A stretch of DNA of 64,000 bases from the NCBI RefSeq assembly GCF_003463065.1, contig NZ_QSCM01000001.1, forward strand, positions 496,001-560,000, written 5' to 3'. The notes under the pieces are model-generated. The model was given only the letters and a program-made list of their open reading frames with translations, ran no database searches and had not been told where the DNA came from. Below are positions 1-8,967 of this stretch, piece by piece; the stretch's first letter is position 1; each line of letters starts with the position of its first letter. The translations under genes and the position numbers were made by a program. Source of the stretch: Blautia sp. OF03-15BH (GTDB lineage Bacteria; Bacillota; Clostridia; Lachnospirales; Lachnospiraceae).

Positions 1-677
1 GGAATCTTACTGCCAAAACGGTTTTTTGTATTTCTGATCAAGGTTATAAATTCCTGCATCGTCAAATCCATATCTGCAATGGAAAAGTCATGCAGCTGCT
101 CTGACATCATTGCCAAAAGACTCCTGCCCGCCGGAACATAAACAATATCACGGTCATTCTCAAACAGTTTTTCAAGTCTTGCGCTTATCTGTTTTTTTAG
201 CATAGCAAGTGCCGTCATGCTGTCTAAAACAGAGCTTATCTCCTTACTTTTCAGATCAACCAGATACATTTTCGCTGACTCATCAATAAGACCCTGTATG
301 CTTTTTTTCAGAAAATCATCAAACAGAAAACGAACATAACCATCCCGATTTAATTGTATTACTACTTTCTTATCATTAAATATATATGTGATTTTAAATC
401 GTGGCATATGAGTTGTCTTTCCAAAGCATCCCATAAACTGCCTGGTCAGATATTTTAAGTAAAGACTGTAATATTCATTTTCGTGATTATAAGTAAACTG
501 ATTTGCATCCATCAAGAAATCCAAAGTATAATCTCTGATTTTCTGACAAAAATAGACGACTTTACAGATAGTACTTTTTCCAGACGCCTGTGCTCCTATA
601 AAAAGCTGCATTTGTTTTTCCAAAGAAACCCTTGCTTCCTTTACAGGTCCAAAATTTTCTATATAGATTTCATTCAT
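1..677 (-). CDS. AAA family ATPase, 5' part (gene runs off the left edge)
   Basis: An open frame of about 225 codons runs on the minus strand from an ATG at 677 to base 1 without a stop, so the C-terminal part is outside the window. The start is MNEIYIENFGPV, typical of SMC/OLD/RecF-like ATPases. A P-loop, GAQASGKST, lies at residues 28-36. An AGAAGG site lies upstream of the ATG. The signature, Walker B and any nuclease (TOPRIM) domain would lie beyond the edge, so role is open: OLD-like or AbiEii-like proteins of phage defence share this start, but so do other AAA_15/AAA_23 proteins. It sits just past the 3' end of the polysaccharide locus on the same strand. Confidence 0.75.
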   Translation of the reverse strand, partial: MNEIYIENFGPVKEARVSLEKQMQLFIGAQASGKSTICKVVYFCQKIRDYTLDFLMDANQFTYNHENEYYSLYLKYLTRQFMGCFGKTTHMPRFKITYIFNDKKVVIQLNRDGYVRFLFDDFLKKSIQGLIDESAKMYLVDLKSKEISSVLDSMTALAMLKKQISARLEKLFENDRDIVYVPAGRSLLAMMSEQLHDFSIADMDLTMQEFITLIRNTKNRFGSKI

Positions 678-767
678 GCCACATCACCATCCTTCTAAGC
701 CTGGAATCTTTTTTATTCTACTATACAGTTTTTTTCGCAACTACAAGGCTTCGCTATATCAATCTTT

Positions 768-3197
768 TTATCTCATAACCGCCACCAGATTTGTCTTATC
801 AAAAATATTATTGTACTGGATGGTCTCATATTGTTCTAATATTTTTTTGTAGTCCTCCGGCAAATTTTCATCAATGGCAAACCATTGACCATTTTTATCC
901 TGCACATTACCTCTATTGATAACTGGCAATGTTTCTTTGATTGTCAAAAGACTTTTTTCATATAAACTCATCTTCAAACCAGCTTTTTGAAGAATATAAG
1001 AACCAAAATAATTAGAACTCATATTTTCTTCTGTTGTCTCACAGAGATAATTACACCAGATTATATATGGGGTCATATATTTCTTTTCTAATTCTTCTAT
1101 TGTTAAATTTTCTTCCTTTTTCCCAAATAATTCATCATAAAATTCATCTTCAATAGCAGGTTGATGATCTCCGAACATAACTACCATTGTGGTTTCATTG
1201 AGATTTTTAAAATATTCCAGTAATCTTTTTAATTCTTGATCAGACACATTAATTGCTGAAAAATATGTTTCCGCAAGCGGATATTCTTTATCATAGTTTA
1301 AATCCACCGTAGGCACAAAATCACCAGAACTATCCTTATCATAACTCCCATGGTTTTGCATCGTAACACAAAACTCGAATAAACGCTCACCTTTATTTTT
1401 TGCTTCAACTTGTTGTATTATTTTATCATATGCACTTTTATCATCCGCACACCATCGCAGACAGCTAATTTTATCTTCCCAATTTTCCAGACAAAAGAAT
1501 TTATCAAACTGCATTTTTTGATATGCCACATTTCTATTCCAGTTTGTCCCATCAAATGGATGTAGAGCAATTGAGTAATATCCCTGCTGTCGCAACGTAT
1601 ACGTCAGTCCATACTCTGGATCGTGTGTATAAAATCCATATGCTGAACTTCCCGCAGGAAGAAATTGCTTTGAATTTCCAGTAAGAACTTCGTATTCTGT
1701 TTCTGCTGTTCCTCCTCCAAAAACAGGTACATAAAGATATCCCTTGCTGACATTATCAAGGCTTTTAATATATTGCAAAATAGAATCCTCAGTAGCTATT
1801 TCATTTATAACTTCCAAATTTGCAAAGCTTTCATTCATAATAACTATTATATTTTCAGGAACTATTAAGGTTTTCTCTTCCTTATCACTCGTTAGATTAT
1901 CAACAATCTCTTCAACATTTTTTATAGAATAACTTTTCGGTCGTTTTACCTTCATGTAATGTCCTTCTGCAAGAAGCGTATATATATACCCTTTTTCGTT
2001 ATAATCACTAGAAATATCCCATAAATTCAGTTCGCTAAAAATTCCAATATTATTAAGATTAATCCCTACTATAACCAGAATCAAGCTATATCCAGACCAC
2101 AACAGATAACGTACCGTCCGCCTCTTATTTTCACTGATTTCCCCTTTTTGGAATAGCAACTGTAACACAATAAAAAACAAGAAACACAATATGTAAATAC
2201 ATACTTGTAGTGAAATATCATAATTATAAGAACCTGCGACTGTAGTTGCTGTTTTTATATTCACAATATCAAACAGTGTAATTGCTTGTCCTCTAAATTT
2301 CATTACAAAATATTCAGCCAGTGCAAGAATAAGCATACAAGTATCCATAATTATAATGGATATTTTTACTTTTTTAAATAGAATCGCCAACCAACTGAAA
2401 AACACATAATATATCAAAAGATTTAACCATACATATTCTTTTCTTACACTAGCAGATTCTGTTGCAATAAGTTGTACCAAAAAAAAGACAGCTGGGACAT
2501 TTACAATCCACAAAGCAGCGTTTATTTTTTTATTTATCTTTTCACCGTACTTATTATAGCTATTTTTCAAGATAAGTAGCAACAATATTAAAACCCCTTC
2601 AAATATCAAAAAATAAACGAATGGAGTAAGATTGCTATAATTATATACGTAGGTCAGTTCAATATTTCCTTCTTCTTTTTTTCCATTAAATGTATAACAT
2701 ATATTTTCTCTGGCACTCTCCGAGGCAATAAAACATTTCATATAAACCTTGTTTTTTCCCTGTTTTATTCCTGACTGAGTAAATTTCAGCTGATATCGTT
2801 CTCCAACATTTACCTTCGTTCTTACTGAAAATACATACTCATGCCAATCTTCAAAACTGTCTGCTCCAATTTCCTCTTCATATAATAGTTCTTCATTGGA
2901 ATCACACAATTGAATTTTCAGTTTTAAACTTCTATCATCATCTTGTGGATTATTTATCGCAAAACGTATTTGAATTTCTTCTAGCTTCTCTTTCTGCGGA
3001 ACAAAAAACTGAACCATTTCATCTGAACATTTTGTGAATTCTTCTGTAAATTTACAGTCTGGATTATCTTGATAAAGCATTCCTGACGAAAAAATATAAT
3101 TCTCATTCATTTGTGATTTCAATGCACTGATATTAACAAAAAGTACAAGTACTAAAAGTATAGCAGCTTGTACTTTTTTACATGGGATCTTGCTCAT
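768..3197 (-). CDS. LtaS-like membrane sulfatase-fold phosphoglycerol transferase
   Basis: The product of about 809 residues is a membrane protein with an extracellular alkaline-phosphatase-fold domain. It has an N-terminal membrane segment, a beta-rich external region (about residues 20-180), a cluster of membrane helices, and from about residue 445 a catalytic domain with MNESF, GGGTAETEYE (the Thr position of LtaS nucleophiles) and FGDHQP (metal ligands). Family members transfer phosphoglycerol from phosphatidylglycerol to lipoteichoic acid or other glycans; here, at the end of a polysaccharide locus, glycan decoration is the likely job. I chose the ATG at 3197, with AAAGGA about 11 bases upstream and 8 bases after the previous stop. 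An ATG at 3239, overlapping the previous gene, is possible. Visibly AT-rich. Confidence 0.88.
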   Translation of the reverse strand: MSKIPCKKVQAAILLVLVLFVNISALKSQMNENYIFSSGMLYQDNPDCKFTEEFTKCSDEMVQFFVPQKEKLEEIQIRFAINNPQDDDRSLKLKIQLCDSNEELLYEEEIGADSFEDWHEYVFSVRTKVNVGERYQLKFTQSGIKQGKNKVYMKCFIASESARENICYTFNGKKEEGNIELTYVYNYSNLTPFVYFLIFEGVLILLLLILKNSYNKYGEKINKKINAALWIVNVPAVFFLVQLIATESASVRKEYVWLNLLIYYVFFSWLAILFKKVKISIIIMDTCMLILALAEYFVMKFRGQAITLFDIVNIKTATTVAGSYNYDISLQVCIYILCFLFFIVLQLLFQKGEISENKRRTVRYLLWSGYSLILVIVGINLNNIGIFSELNLWDISSDYNEKGYIYTLLAEGHYMKVKRPKSYSIKNVEEIVDNLTSDKEEKTLIVPENIIVIMNESFANLEVINEIATEDSILQYIKSLDNVSKGYLYVPVFGGGTAETEYEVLTGNSKQFLPAGSSAYGFYTHDPEYGLTYTLRQQGYYSIALHPFDGTNWNRNVAYQKMQFDKFFCLENWEDKISCLRWCADDKSAYDKIIQQVEAKNKGERLFEFCVTMQNHGSYDKDSSGDFVPTVDLNYDKEYPLAETYFSAINVSDQELKRLLEYFKNLNETTMVVMFGDHQPAIEDEFYDELFGKKEENLTIEELEKKYMTPYIIWCNYLCETTEENMSSNYFGSYILQKAGLKMSLYEKSLLTIKETLPVINRGNVQDKNGQWFAIDENLPEDYKKILEQYETIQYNNIFDKTNLVAVMR

Positions 3198-3204
3198 TTG
3201 AGAA

Positions 3205-3567
3205 TCAATCCTTTTTTTCACTATTTTCCTTCGCATCATTTTCCTTCTCTTCTAAAGCAATATGCTGTACTAATTCTTTTAGTTTTGTTTCAAGAAGAGA
3301 TAACTCAATTGTCATAAAAAACACTTTGATCAATAAAACAAAAATAATGAACGCAAACACAAGATTTGCAGGTGAATAAACGCCTAATATTTTCGAAAAC
3401 AAATTAAAAACTTCAGGGAAAATTGCTGAAATAACCAAAAATGCCGAAAATACAATCCAAAAGATTGCATATTCAATCTGAAGTTTAAATTTTTTTATTC
3501 TCTTTAACATAGAATATGTACTTAATATCGCAATTAAAACCAGTAAGATTCTCAATGAAATTGACAT
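3205..3567 (-). CDS. DUF2304 family small membrane protein
   Basis: This 120-residue protein has three hydrophobic segments (about residues 5-22, 34-52 and 68-90) and a highly charged C-terminal tail rich in Glu and Lys. Size, layout and position match DUF2304 proteins, which are usually encoded beside a Dpm1-like glycosyltransferase and a sugar-modifying membrane enzyme, exactly as here. They are thought to help flip or use polyprenyl-phosphate sugars, but no reaction is proven. It follows the 3586-4281 glycosyltransferase by 18 bases and is probably co-transcribed with it. Confidence 0.8.
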   Translation of the reverse strand: MSISLRILLVLIAILSTYSMLKRIKKFKLQIEYAIFWIVFSAFLVISAIFPEVFNLFSKILGVYSPANLVFAFIIFVLLIKVFFMTIELSLLETKLKELVQHIALEEKENDAKENSEKKD

Positions 3568-3585
3568 AGCGCATTCTCCTTCTTT

Positions 3586-4281
3586 TTATTTTTTTACAGG
3601 TCTTTCTCTGAAATTCTGCATAATTAAAATAGACAACATCATTCTTAACATATATAAAATAGATTTTGTAAAATTCAAGTAACTTTCTCCAGCTTCTCTT
3701 TCATCCATTGATACTTGTACTTCTGATATTTTTACTCCTTTTTTTATCAAGAAAGAAATCGTATCTGGTTCCGGACCATAATTGATATTATAGGCAAACT
3801 CTTGCATAACATTTCTTCCAAAAAGTCGCATTCCCGACGTTGGATCTGTAATTATTTTTCCTGTTGTGATTTTTATTGCCAAACTAATCAAACGGTTTCC
3901 TATCATCCTTGCTGAAAATGGTTTTTTCTCTGTTACAAATCGAGAACCAATTACAACGTCATACCCCTTAACAATTTCTTTATACATTTTTTCAATATAT
4001 TCTGCTCTATGCTGTCCATCAGCATCAAATTGGATTGCATAATCATATTTATTTTGATATGCATACTTCATTCCTGTTTGAAAAGCTCCTGCCAAACCTA
4101 AATTTACCGGTAAATCTATAATATTATATCCGTTTTTGTGACATATTTCGGAAGTGCGATCTTTTGATCCATCATTTATAATTACATAATCATATTGCGG
4201 AAAATTATTTTTAATATTATCTACTACATTTTCTATAGATGCTTCTTCATTAAATGCGGGAATAATTAGTAATACACTCAT
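3586..4281 (-). CDS. GT2 glycosyltransferase, Dpm1/polyprenyl-phosphate type
   Basis: A 231-residue soluble GT-A enzyme. IPAFNEE at the start, NDGSKDRT and QFDADGQH (the Asp-x-Asp metal and nucleotide-sugar site) are the standard motifs, and the NLGLAGAFQTG stretch is characteristic of the dolichol-phosphate-mannose synthase subgroup. Such enzymes charge polyprenyl phosphate with a sugar for later use by membrane GT-C or modifying enzymes. There is no C-terminal membrane pair, so it probably works with the DUF2304 protein encoded next. The start has a GGAGG site upstream. Confidence 0.85.
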   Translation of the reverse strand: MSVLLIIPAFNEEASIENVVDNIKNNFPQYDYVIINDGSKDRTSEICHKNGYNIIDLPVNLGLAGAFQTGMKYAYQNKYDYAIQFDADGQHRAEYIEKMYKEIVKGYDVVIGSRFVTEKKPFSARMIGNRLISLAIKITTGKIITDPTSGMRLFGRNVMQEFAYNINYGPEPDTISFLIKKGVKISEVQVSMDEREAGESYLNFTKSILYMLRMMLSILIMQNFRERPVKK

Positions 4282-4298
4282 TTGTTTTTTCCTCCGTT

Positions 4299-5084
4299 TT
4301 ATGCATTATTAGATTCTTCAGATTTTTTGTAAACCTTTCCAATTGCTTTTGCTATTTTTTCCGGCCAAAATTTTTTTAAAATTTCTACATCTTCCAGAGT
4401 CCTAAGATTAGAACCAATAATTTCTGTGGTAGTTGACTGTTCATGAACTCTGTGTCCCATCAGGCTTTTGGGATGATAAACAAATGAACCATTTTTCCTT
4501 GATAAAAGTTCCCAGGCTTCCCAGTCAATATTACTTTTATATCCTTGCTTAAATAACTCTTCAGGCAGATTTTCTTTTACATAAGTAACCGCCGGACAAC
4601 AAATAGGATTTCCAAAAGCTAAGGCTGTTCTTTTTACTATTTTTCTACTCTGAAGTACTTTCGCTCTTAATGGATAAAGCAAAATTCTTTTTATTTTTAG
4701 ATTCTTTGTAACAGCAACTTTCATTCCATTCTTTATTTCATAGTAATCCGAGAAAAATATTAATGGTTTTTTATTTTTTTCAAGCATAGAAATTGCTGTT
4801 TTGGCATAATCTGCATCGTATATATCATCTTGATGAGCAATAGTAACATACTTTGTATTTGCTTTTTTATATGCAAAATTCCAGTCTTTTGCTATATCTG
4901 ATTTATGCTCGGCTACATACAAAGGAATATCATATTTTTTTGCCATCTCTCTTATAAATGGAATGTCGGTAGACGTTGAAATAAGTACATTACTTTTTAT
5001 TGTCTGTTTCAAAATAGAGCAAATACATTCCTCAAGATACTCACTTTTCTTATATGCACATATTACAAAAGTATGTTTCATCAT
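4299..5084 (-). CDS. GT2-family glycosyltransferase
   Basis: A 261-residue cytoplasmic protein opening with HTFVICAYKKSEYLEECI and holding AHQDDIYDADY, the Asp-Asp nucleotide-sugar site of GT2 enzymes. A WEAWELLSR segment (around residue 190) is the usual acceptor-side region. Acceptor and donor cannot be told from sequence. There are two adjacent ATGs (5084 and 5081) behind a GAGGAAAGG site, so the start could be one codon later. It lies between the flippase gene and the Dpm1-like gene in the AT-rich part of the locus. Confidence 0.82.
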   Translation of the reverse strand: MMKHTFVICAYKKSEYLEECICSILKQTIKSNVLISTSTDIPFIREMAKKYDIPLYVAEHKSDIAKDWNFAYKKANTKYVTIAHQDDIYDADYAKTAISMLEKNKKPLIFFSDYYEIKNGMKVAVTKNLKIKRILLYPLRAKVLQSRKIVKRTALAFGNPICCPAVTYVKENLPEELFKQGYKSNIDWEAWELLSRKNGSFVYHPKSLMGHRVHEQSTTTEIIGSNLRTLEDVEILKKFWPEKIAKAIGKVYKKSEESNNA

Positions 5085-5124
5085 CCTATTTTCCTTTCCT
5101 CGTATTCTTCTTTAGAAGACAAAG

Positions 5125-6357
5125 TCATTTTTCACTTTTCATAGTTCTTTTTTCAGAATGTCTCAATCCAATCGATAAAATGATCATATCAATAAATAAT
5201 GATAGAATTAAGATGTAATTTGCTCCCTGCATATTATACTTACGAATTAAGACAGGTGCAAATATAACATTTAGCAAAAAACCGACAAGATTTCCAAATA
5301 CCAGAATTTTCATATTTCGAACTACAATAAGCAACATTGACAAGAACAATATAACAGCCATTAATGCTGTTGAAATAACTATTGGCTGCAATAGATAGGA
5401 ATGTTTCAAAATTTCTTTACCAAACAACAGCTGTAATCCCCAATCCCCAAGATATTGACAGCAGACCAAAGCACACACAATAAGAACTGAAACCAATCCA
5501 AGGCATTTTATTATTAATTTATCAAATTTTCTTTTATCTCCCGTTCTATAAAGTTCGGCAAAAACGCCCACTAGTGGTGTAAATATATAAGTTGCTGCGA
5601 CTTGCACAATTACCGCAGGGGAAGAAATAGATGCATAATATCCCAATAATTCTTCACCACAAATAGCTTCTATATAATATCTTGTAACTACAGTAATTGC
5701 GTTTAACAATGTGGAATATATCGTCAGCGGTATTGAATAAATCAGAAGCGAAATAATGTCATTTTTATTTACTTTCCTTATAATCGAATCGACTTTTTTG
5801 GTTTTTCGTAATTCAAATACGATAAACTCTGCAAAAGATACCACTGTCATTCCAATAATAGCCAACAGTAAACCTTTCCCTATAGAAAGAATAGTTATAA
5901 ATATGGATACGATAAGAACACCTCTAATAGCAAGAGCTTTTCCTACAATATCCAACCTCCATTTTTTCTGCAATATTCCATGATAGACATCTGTCAGAGC
6001 ATCAATCATTCGATATACAGACATACCTATTATGCACAGTGCCTGATATCTACTATAAGCATTGAGCAACAGAAAAAAAATACACCCTGCAAATGCAATA
6101 GAAGCAGTAATATATCTTACGCAAATATATGTATAATTCGAATATCGTTCTTTGACATCAGAAACTTGATAATTTCGTATTCCCGCCAGTGAGACACTTT
6201 GGACTACATTTGCAATTGAAATAGCTAACGATAATATTCCTGCTTCTGAATAACTGCCAAAACGTACAACCAGTATATTTAGGAGCCATAAACAGCCTAA
6301 ATAAACACCACTACCTAATGTATTCCAGATGAATGCCTTACTTATATTATTATCCAT
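5125..6357 (-). CDS. Wzx-type oligosaccharide flippase (MOP superfamily)
   Basis: A 410-residue integral membrane protein made almost entirely of hydrophobic helices (about 11-12). It opens with ISKAFIWNTLGSGVYLGCLWLL, a typical Wzx/RfbX start. These proteins move lipid-linked oligosaccharide repeat units from the cytoplasmic to the outer face of the membrane. It is notable here because the same locus also has an ABC polysaccharide exporter (20046-21623). The family call rests on topology, length and context, since Wzx sequences are poorly conserved. Confidence 0.85.
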   Translation of the reverse strand: MDNNISKAFIWNTLGSGVYLGCLWLLNILVVRFGSYSEAGILSLAISIANVVQSVSLAGIRNYQVSDVKERYSNYTYICVRYITASIAFAGCIFFLLLNAYSRYQALCIIGMSVYRMIDALTDVYHGILQKKWRLDIVGKALAIRGVLIVSIFITILSIGKGLLLAIIGMTVVSFAEFIVFELRKTKKVDSIIRKVNKNDIISLLIYSIPLTIYSTLLNAITVVTRYYIEAICGEELLGYYASISSPAVIVQVAATYIFTPLVGVFAELYRTGDKRKFDKLIIKCLGLVSVLIVCALVCCQYLGDWGLQLLFGKEILKHSYLLQPIVISTALMAVILFLSMLLIVVRNMKILVFGNLVGFLLNVIFAPVLIRKYNMQGANYILILSLFIDMIILSIGLRHSEKRTMKSEK

Positions 6358-6396
6358 TCTAAAATCCTTATCAACGATACCTTTCCTTTAAATATC

Positions 6397-8319
6397 TTAT
6401 AAATAATGCGGAATAAGACACAATTTATAGATGCATTGAAACAGCAGCCACGCAATTCCTGTAAAAATAATTCTATTATAGACAAGTGAATTCATTCTGC
6501 TTATTATTTTATTATTCCAACAAATATATGCGCCCAACATCAAAATTGGCAAATAATATCTAGCTTGTACCCCTGTAATATAATCACTGCCTACCGGCGT
6601 AAAACCAAGATAAAGGGCAACCCATATTAAACCTATCACCATAAATAAAACCAAGCCACAAGAGATTCTTGTTGTAAATTTTATTTTCACACTAGCATTC
6701 TCATTTTCGGAATCAACAAAAAACAAAAGAAATAATATTGGTAATAACAAAATGCTCCACTTTTCATGAAGACATCCAAAAGATGATAAATTCAAAAATA
6801 ATAAATTTGTCATCATCTCATTATTATCTACAAGTATTGATTCTCTATTTCCCATATTTTCGAGTGAAAAAATATTAGCAAAAAACAATTTTATTGCAGA
6901 AACTGGATGACTCAAAAGTGATATCAATTGCCTTACTGTACTTGTATCTCCGCCTCTACTGTCTCCACCATATGAAAGATTACCAGATACTGTATTGGAA
7001 ATAGCCGGCAAAACAAATGTTCCCATAAGTAGAAGAAACACTCCGATTACTCCAATTTTAAATAATACTACTTTTTTTCTAGAGATACAAAATCTATCTG
7101 CTGGAATTATTAATAATAGCAAGATAACAGGTATATAGACAGCCTTAGAAAAAGATCCCCAAACAAATAGCACTATAATAAATATTAAATTTTTAGTATC
7201 TACTTTTCTGTCACTCTCCATTTCATTCATCCAAAGAACAAAGCCTAAAATCAAGCTCGCAATTATCGTGCCATCGTATGTATAGGTGCTATTTAAAAAA
7301 ATAACTGTAGGCATCATTCCAATTGCAGCAATAAATGTTTTTTTCCTAGTTGCAATTTTTATGGCAATATAAATAAGTAATGTAGTGAACAAAAGATTTC
7401 CTAGTTTTCCTAGCATATATACATAGGTGAATGGAAGATTCAAAATTTTTCCAAGTTGATAAAAAACTGCCATAAATATAAAAGGTCTCTTTGCATATTC
7501 TACAAATAAAGACTCTTTATCTTCTACTTTTTCCCAATTACAGCCTTCGCTATTTAAATAGTTCCGAATTTCTGCTGCTTCCAGCTTTGTATTAGAGTCT
7601 GGCACATTTTTAGTTGCTACCATATATGCCGCTTTATTCCAATTAACTGTATAATCTGAAGCCAATTTATATACACTCGAAAAATGAATTTCTTCATCCC
7701 ATGCAACATATCTTCCACCTGCAAATAGAATCATCAAACATCCTACCGATAAAGAAGTTATGACATAGAAAACTGCTATTTTTTCTTTTAACATACTTGG
7801 AACAAATAAAATCAAAAGAAAGAGTACACAAAACACAAAACTTAATAGGCACCGATATTTATTTACCTCAAATGAATTTGAAATAATAATATCCTGAATT
7901 TCAGTTCCCTGATCTTCGCCTATTTGAATCTCTAAAGAAGATATCTTTTTATTGATATTTGTTGAGGCTATCTGATATGCAGCATTAAAATCATCCACTT
8001 CTTGAGATTTTATTTCTTTTCCAAACATATTTTGCTCATTTAATAAAAGCGTATATGCTCCACTTTTCTTAAAATCTCCCATTATAGAAATTGATTTTAT
8101 ATATATAGGCTCTTCCAACTCCAACTTATATATATTAATACCAAAATCATTTCTTTCCTTCATAGAAGATAAAACAGATACTGCTTCATAACCTTCCAAT
8201 ATAGAATGTATATTAAACAAGACTTCTAAGCTTGCTGTTATCAAGAAGCAACAGATAAATCCTATACACCATTTTTTTATCTTTCCAATCTTCCCTACTT
8301 TATTTATGAGGCAATTCAT
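6397..8319 (-). CDS. DUF2142 multi-spanning membrane protein (copy 1)
   Basis: A 640-residue protein with an N-terminal membrane segment, an external beta-rich region (about residues 40-150) and about ten further membrane helices. Motifs such as DEEIHF, YTYDG, DSRGGDT and VQARYY are shared with the protein at 11368-13239, so the two are paralogues. DUF2142 proteins resemble GT-C membrane glycosyltransferases and occur in polysaccharide loci, but no reaction is established. I start it at the ATG at 8319, which has TTAAGGAG ten bases upstream. A longer frame to 8358 exists. It overlaps the end of the upstream gene by 20 bases. Confidence 0.82.
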   Translation of the reverse strand: MNCLINKVGKIGKIKKWCIGFICCFLITASLEVLFNIHSILEGYEAVSVLSSMKERNDFGINIYKLELEEPIYIKSISIMGDFKKSGAYTLLLNEQNMFGKEIKSQEVDDFNAAYQIASTNINKKISSLEIQIGEDQGTEIQDIIISNSFEVNKYRCLLSFVFCVLFLLILFVPSMLKEKIAVFYVITSLSVGCLMILFAGGRYVAWDEEIHFSSVYKLASDYTVNWNKAAYMVATKNVPDSNTKLEAAEIRNYLNSEGCNWEKVEDKESLFVEYAKRPFIFMAVFYQLGKILNLPFTYVYMLGKLGNLLFTTLLIYIAIKIATRKKTFIAAIGMMPTVIFLNSTYTYDGTIIASLILGFVLWMNEMESDRKVDTKNLIFIIVLFVWGSFSKAVYIPVILLLLIIPADRFCISRKKVVLFKIGVIGVFLLLMGTFVLPAISNTVSGNLSYGGDSRGGDTSTVRQLISLLSHPVSAIKLFFANIFSLENMGNRESILVDNNEMMTNLLFLNLSSFGCLHEKWSILLLPILFLLFFVDSENENASVKIKFTTRISCGLVLFMVIGLIWVALYLGFTPVGSDYITGVQARYYLPILMLGAYICWNNKIISRMNSLVYNRIIFTGIAWLLFQCIYKLCLIPHYL

Positions 8320-8953
8320 AATACCTTTTCTCCTTAAGTAATACAATCCAAATTCCATTGATGGTCATTATAAGTAATAAATCCCATTGATATGGGTAAC
8401 TTTTTTTGTATGTATTTAACTGAAAAACTGGAACTTGATATCTATTTATACTCTCATCATTTAAATTCACATAACTTTGTCCATTTAAATTGTCAATATA
8501 CAAACCAACTTTTACATTTGATGAAATATCCGATCCTTTAAAAATAATTTTTATGCCCTTTGTATTTTCTATATTAACAGGTATCTTGCTTAAATACGGC
8601 GAACTACCATCATTTATTAAATTTTTCAATTCAAACACACCATCAGATATTTCATCCTCCCCATGAAAGACCTGATATATAATTTCTCCTGATTCAAAAT
8701 CTTGTTCCATATAAAAACTGACCATAACGCTTGTGAGTTTTTTCCCATCTGCCTGAATTGAAAGTACATTCGTCCTACTATTTGTTATTACTCCTGCTTT
8801 CCCAATGTTTTCAATGTTATCTGTATTAAAATAGTAAGCATTTTCTTCTATAACTGGAAATGCCAGAAAATAAAAGAATAACATAACTTCTATCACAAAT
8901 GTTAGCCAACCAATTAAATATTTTTTTTTATATTTTCTCACGTCAATCCTCAT
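8300..8953 (-). CDS. Membrane-anchored protein of unknown function
   Basis: I do not recognise this 217-residue protein. It has a positively charged start (RKYKKKYL), a membrane segment at about residues 14-32, a polar beta-rich middle, and a second hydrophobic segment near the C-terminus (about 192-208). The layout is that of an external domain held by two helices. The middle resembles in style the N-terminal external part of the DUF2142 protein encoded immediately downstream with an overlap, so they may act together. AT-rich like its neighbours. Confidence 0.7.
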   Translation of the reverse strand: MRIDVRKYKKKYLIGWLTFVIEVMLFFYFLAFPVIEENAYYFNTDNIENIGKAGVITNSRTNVLSIQADGKKLTSVMVSFYMEQDFESGEIIYQVFHGEDEISDGVFELKNLINDGSSPYLSKIPVNIENTKGIKIIFKGSDISSNVKVGLYIDNLNGQSYVNLNDESINRYQVPVFQLNTYKKSYPYQWDLLLIMTINGIWIVLLKEKRYYELPHK

Positions 8954-8967
8954 AAAACAAATACCGC

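Noticed and set aside
483..698. Plus-strand 71-codon frame near the left edge
   Set aside because: It is antisense to the ATPase gene with its clear P-loop and ribosome binding site on the minus strand.
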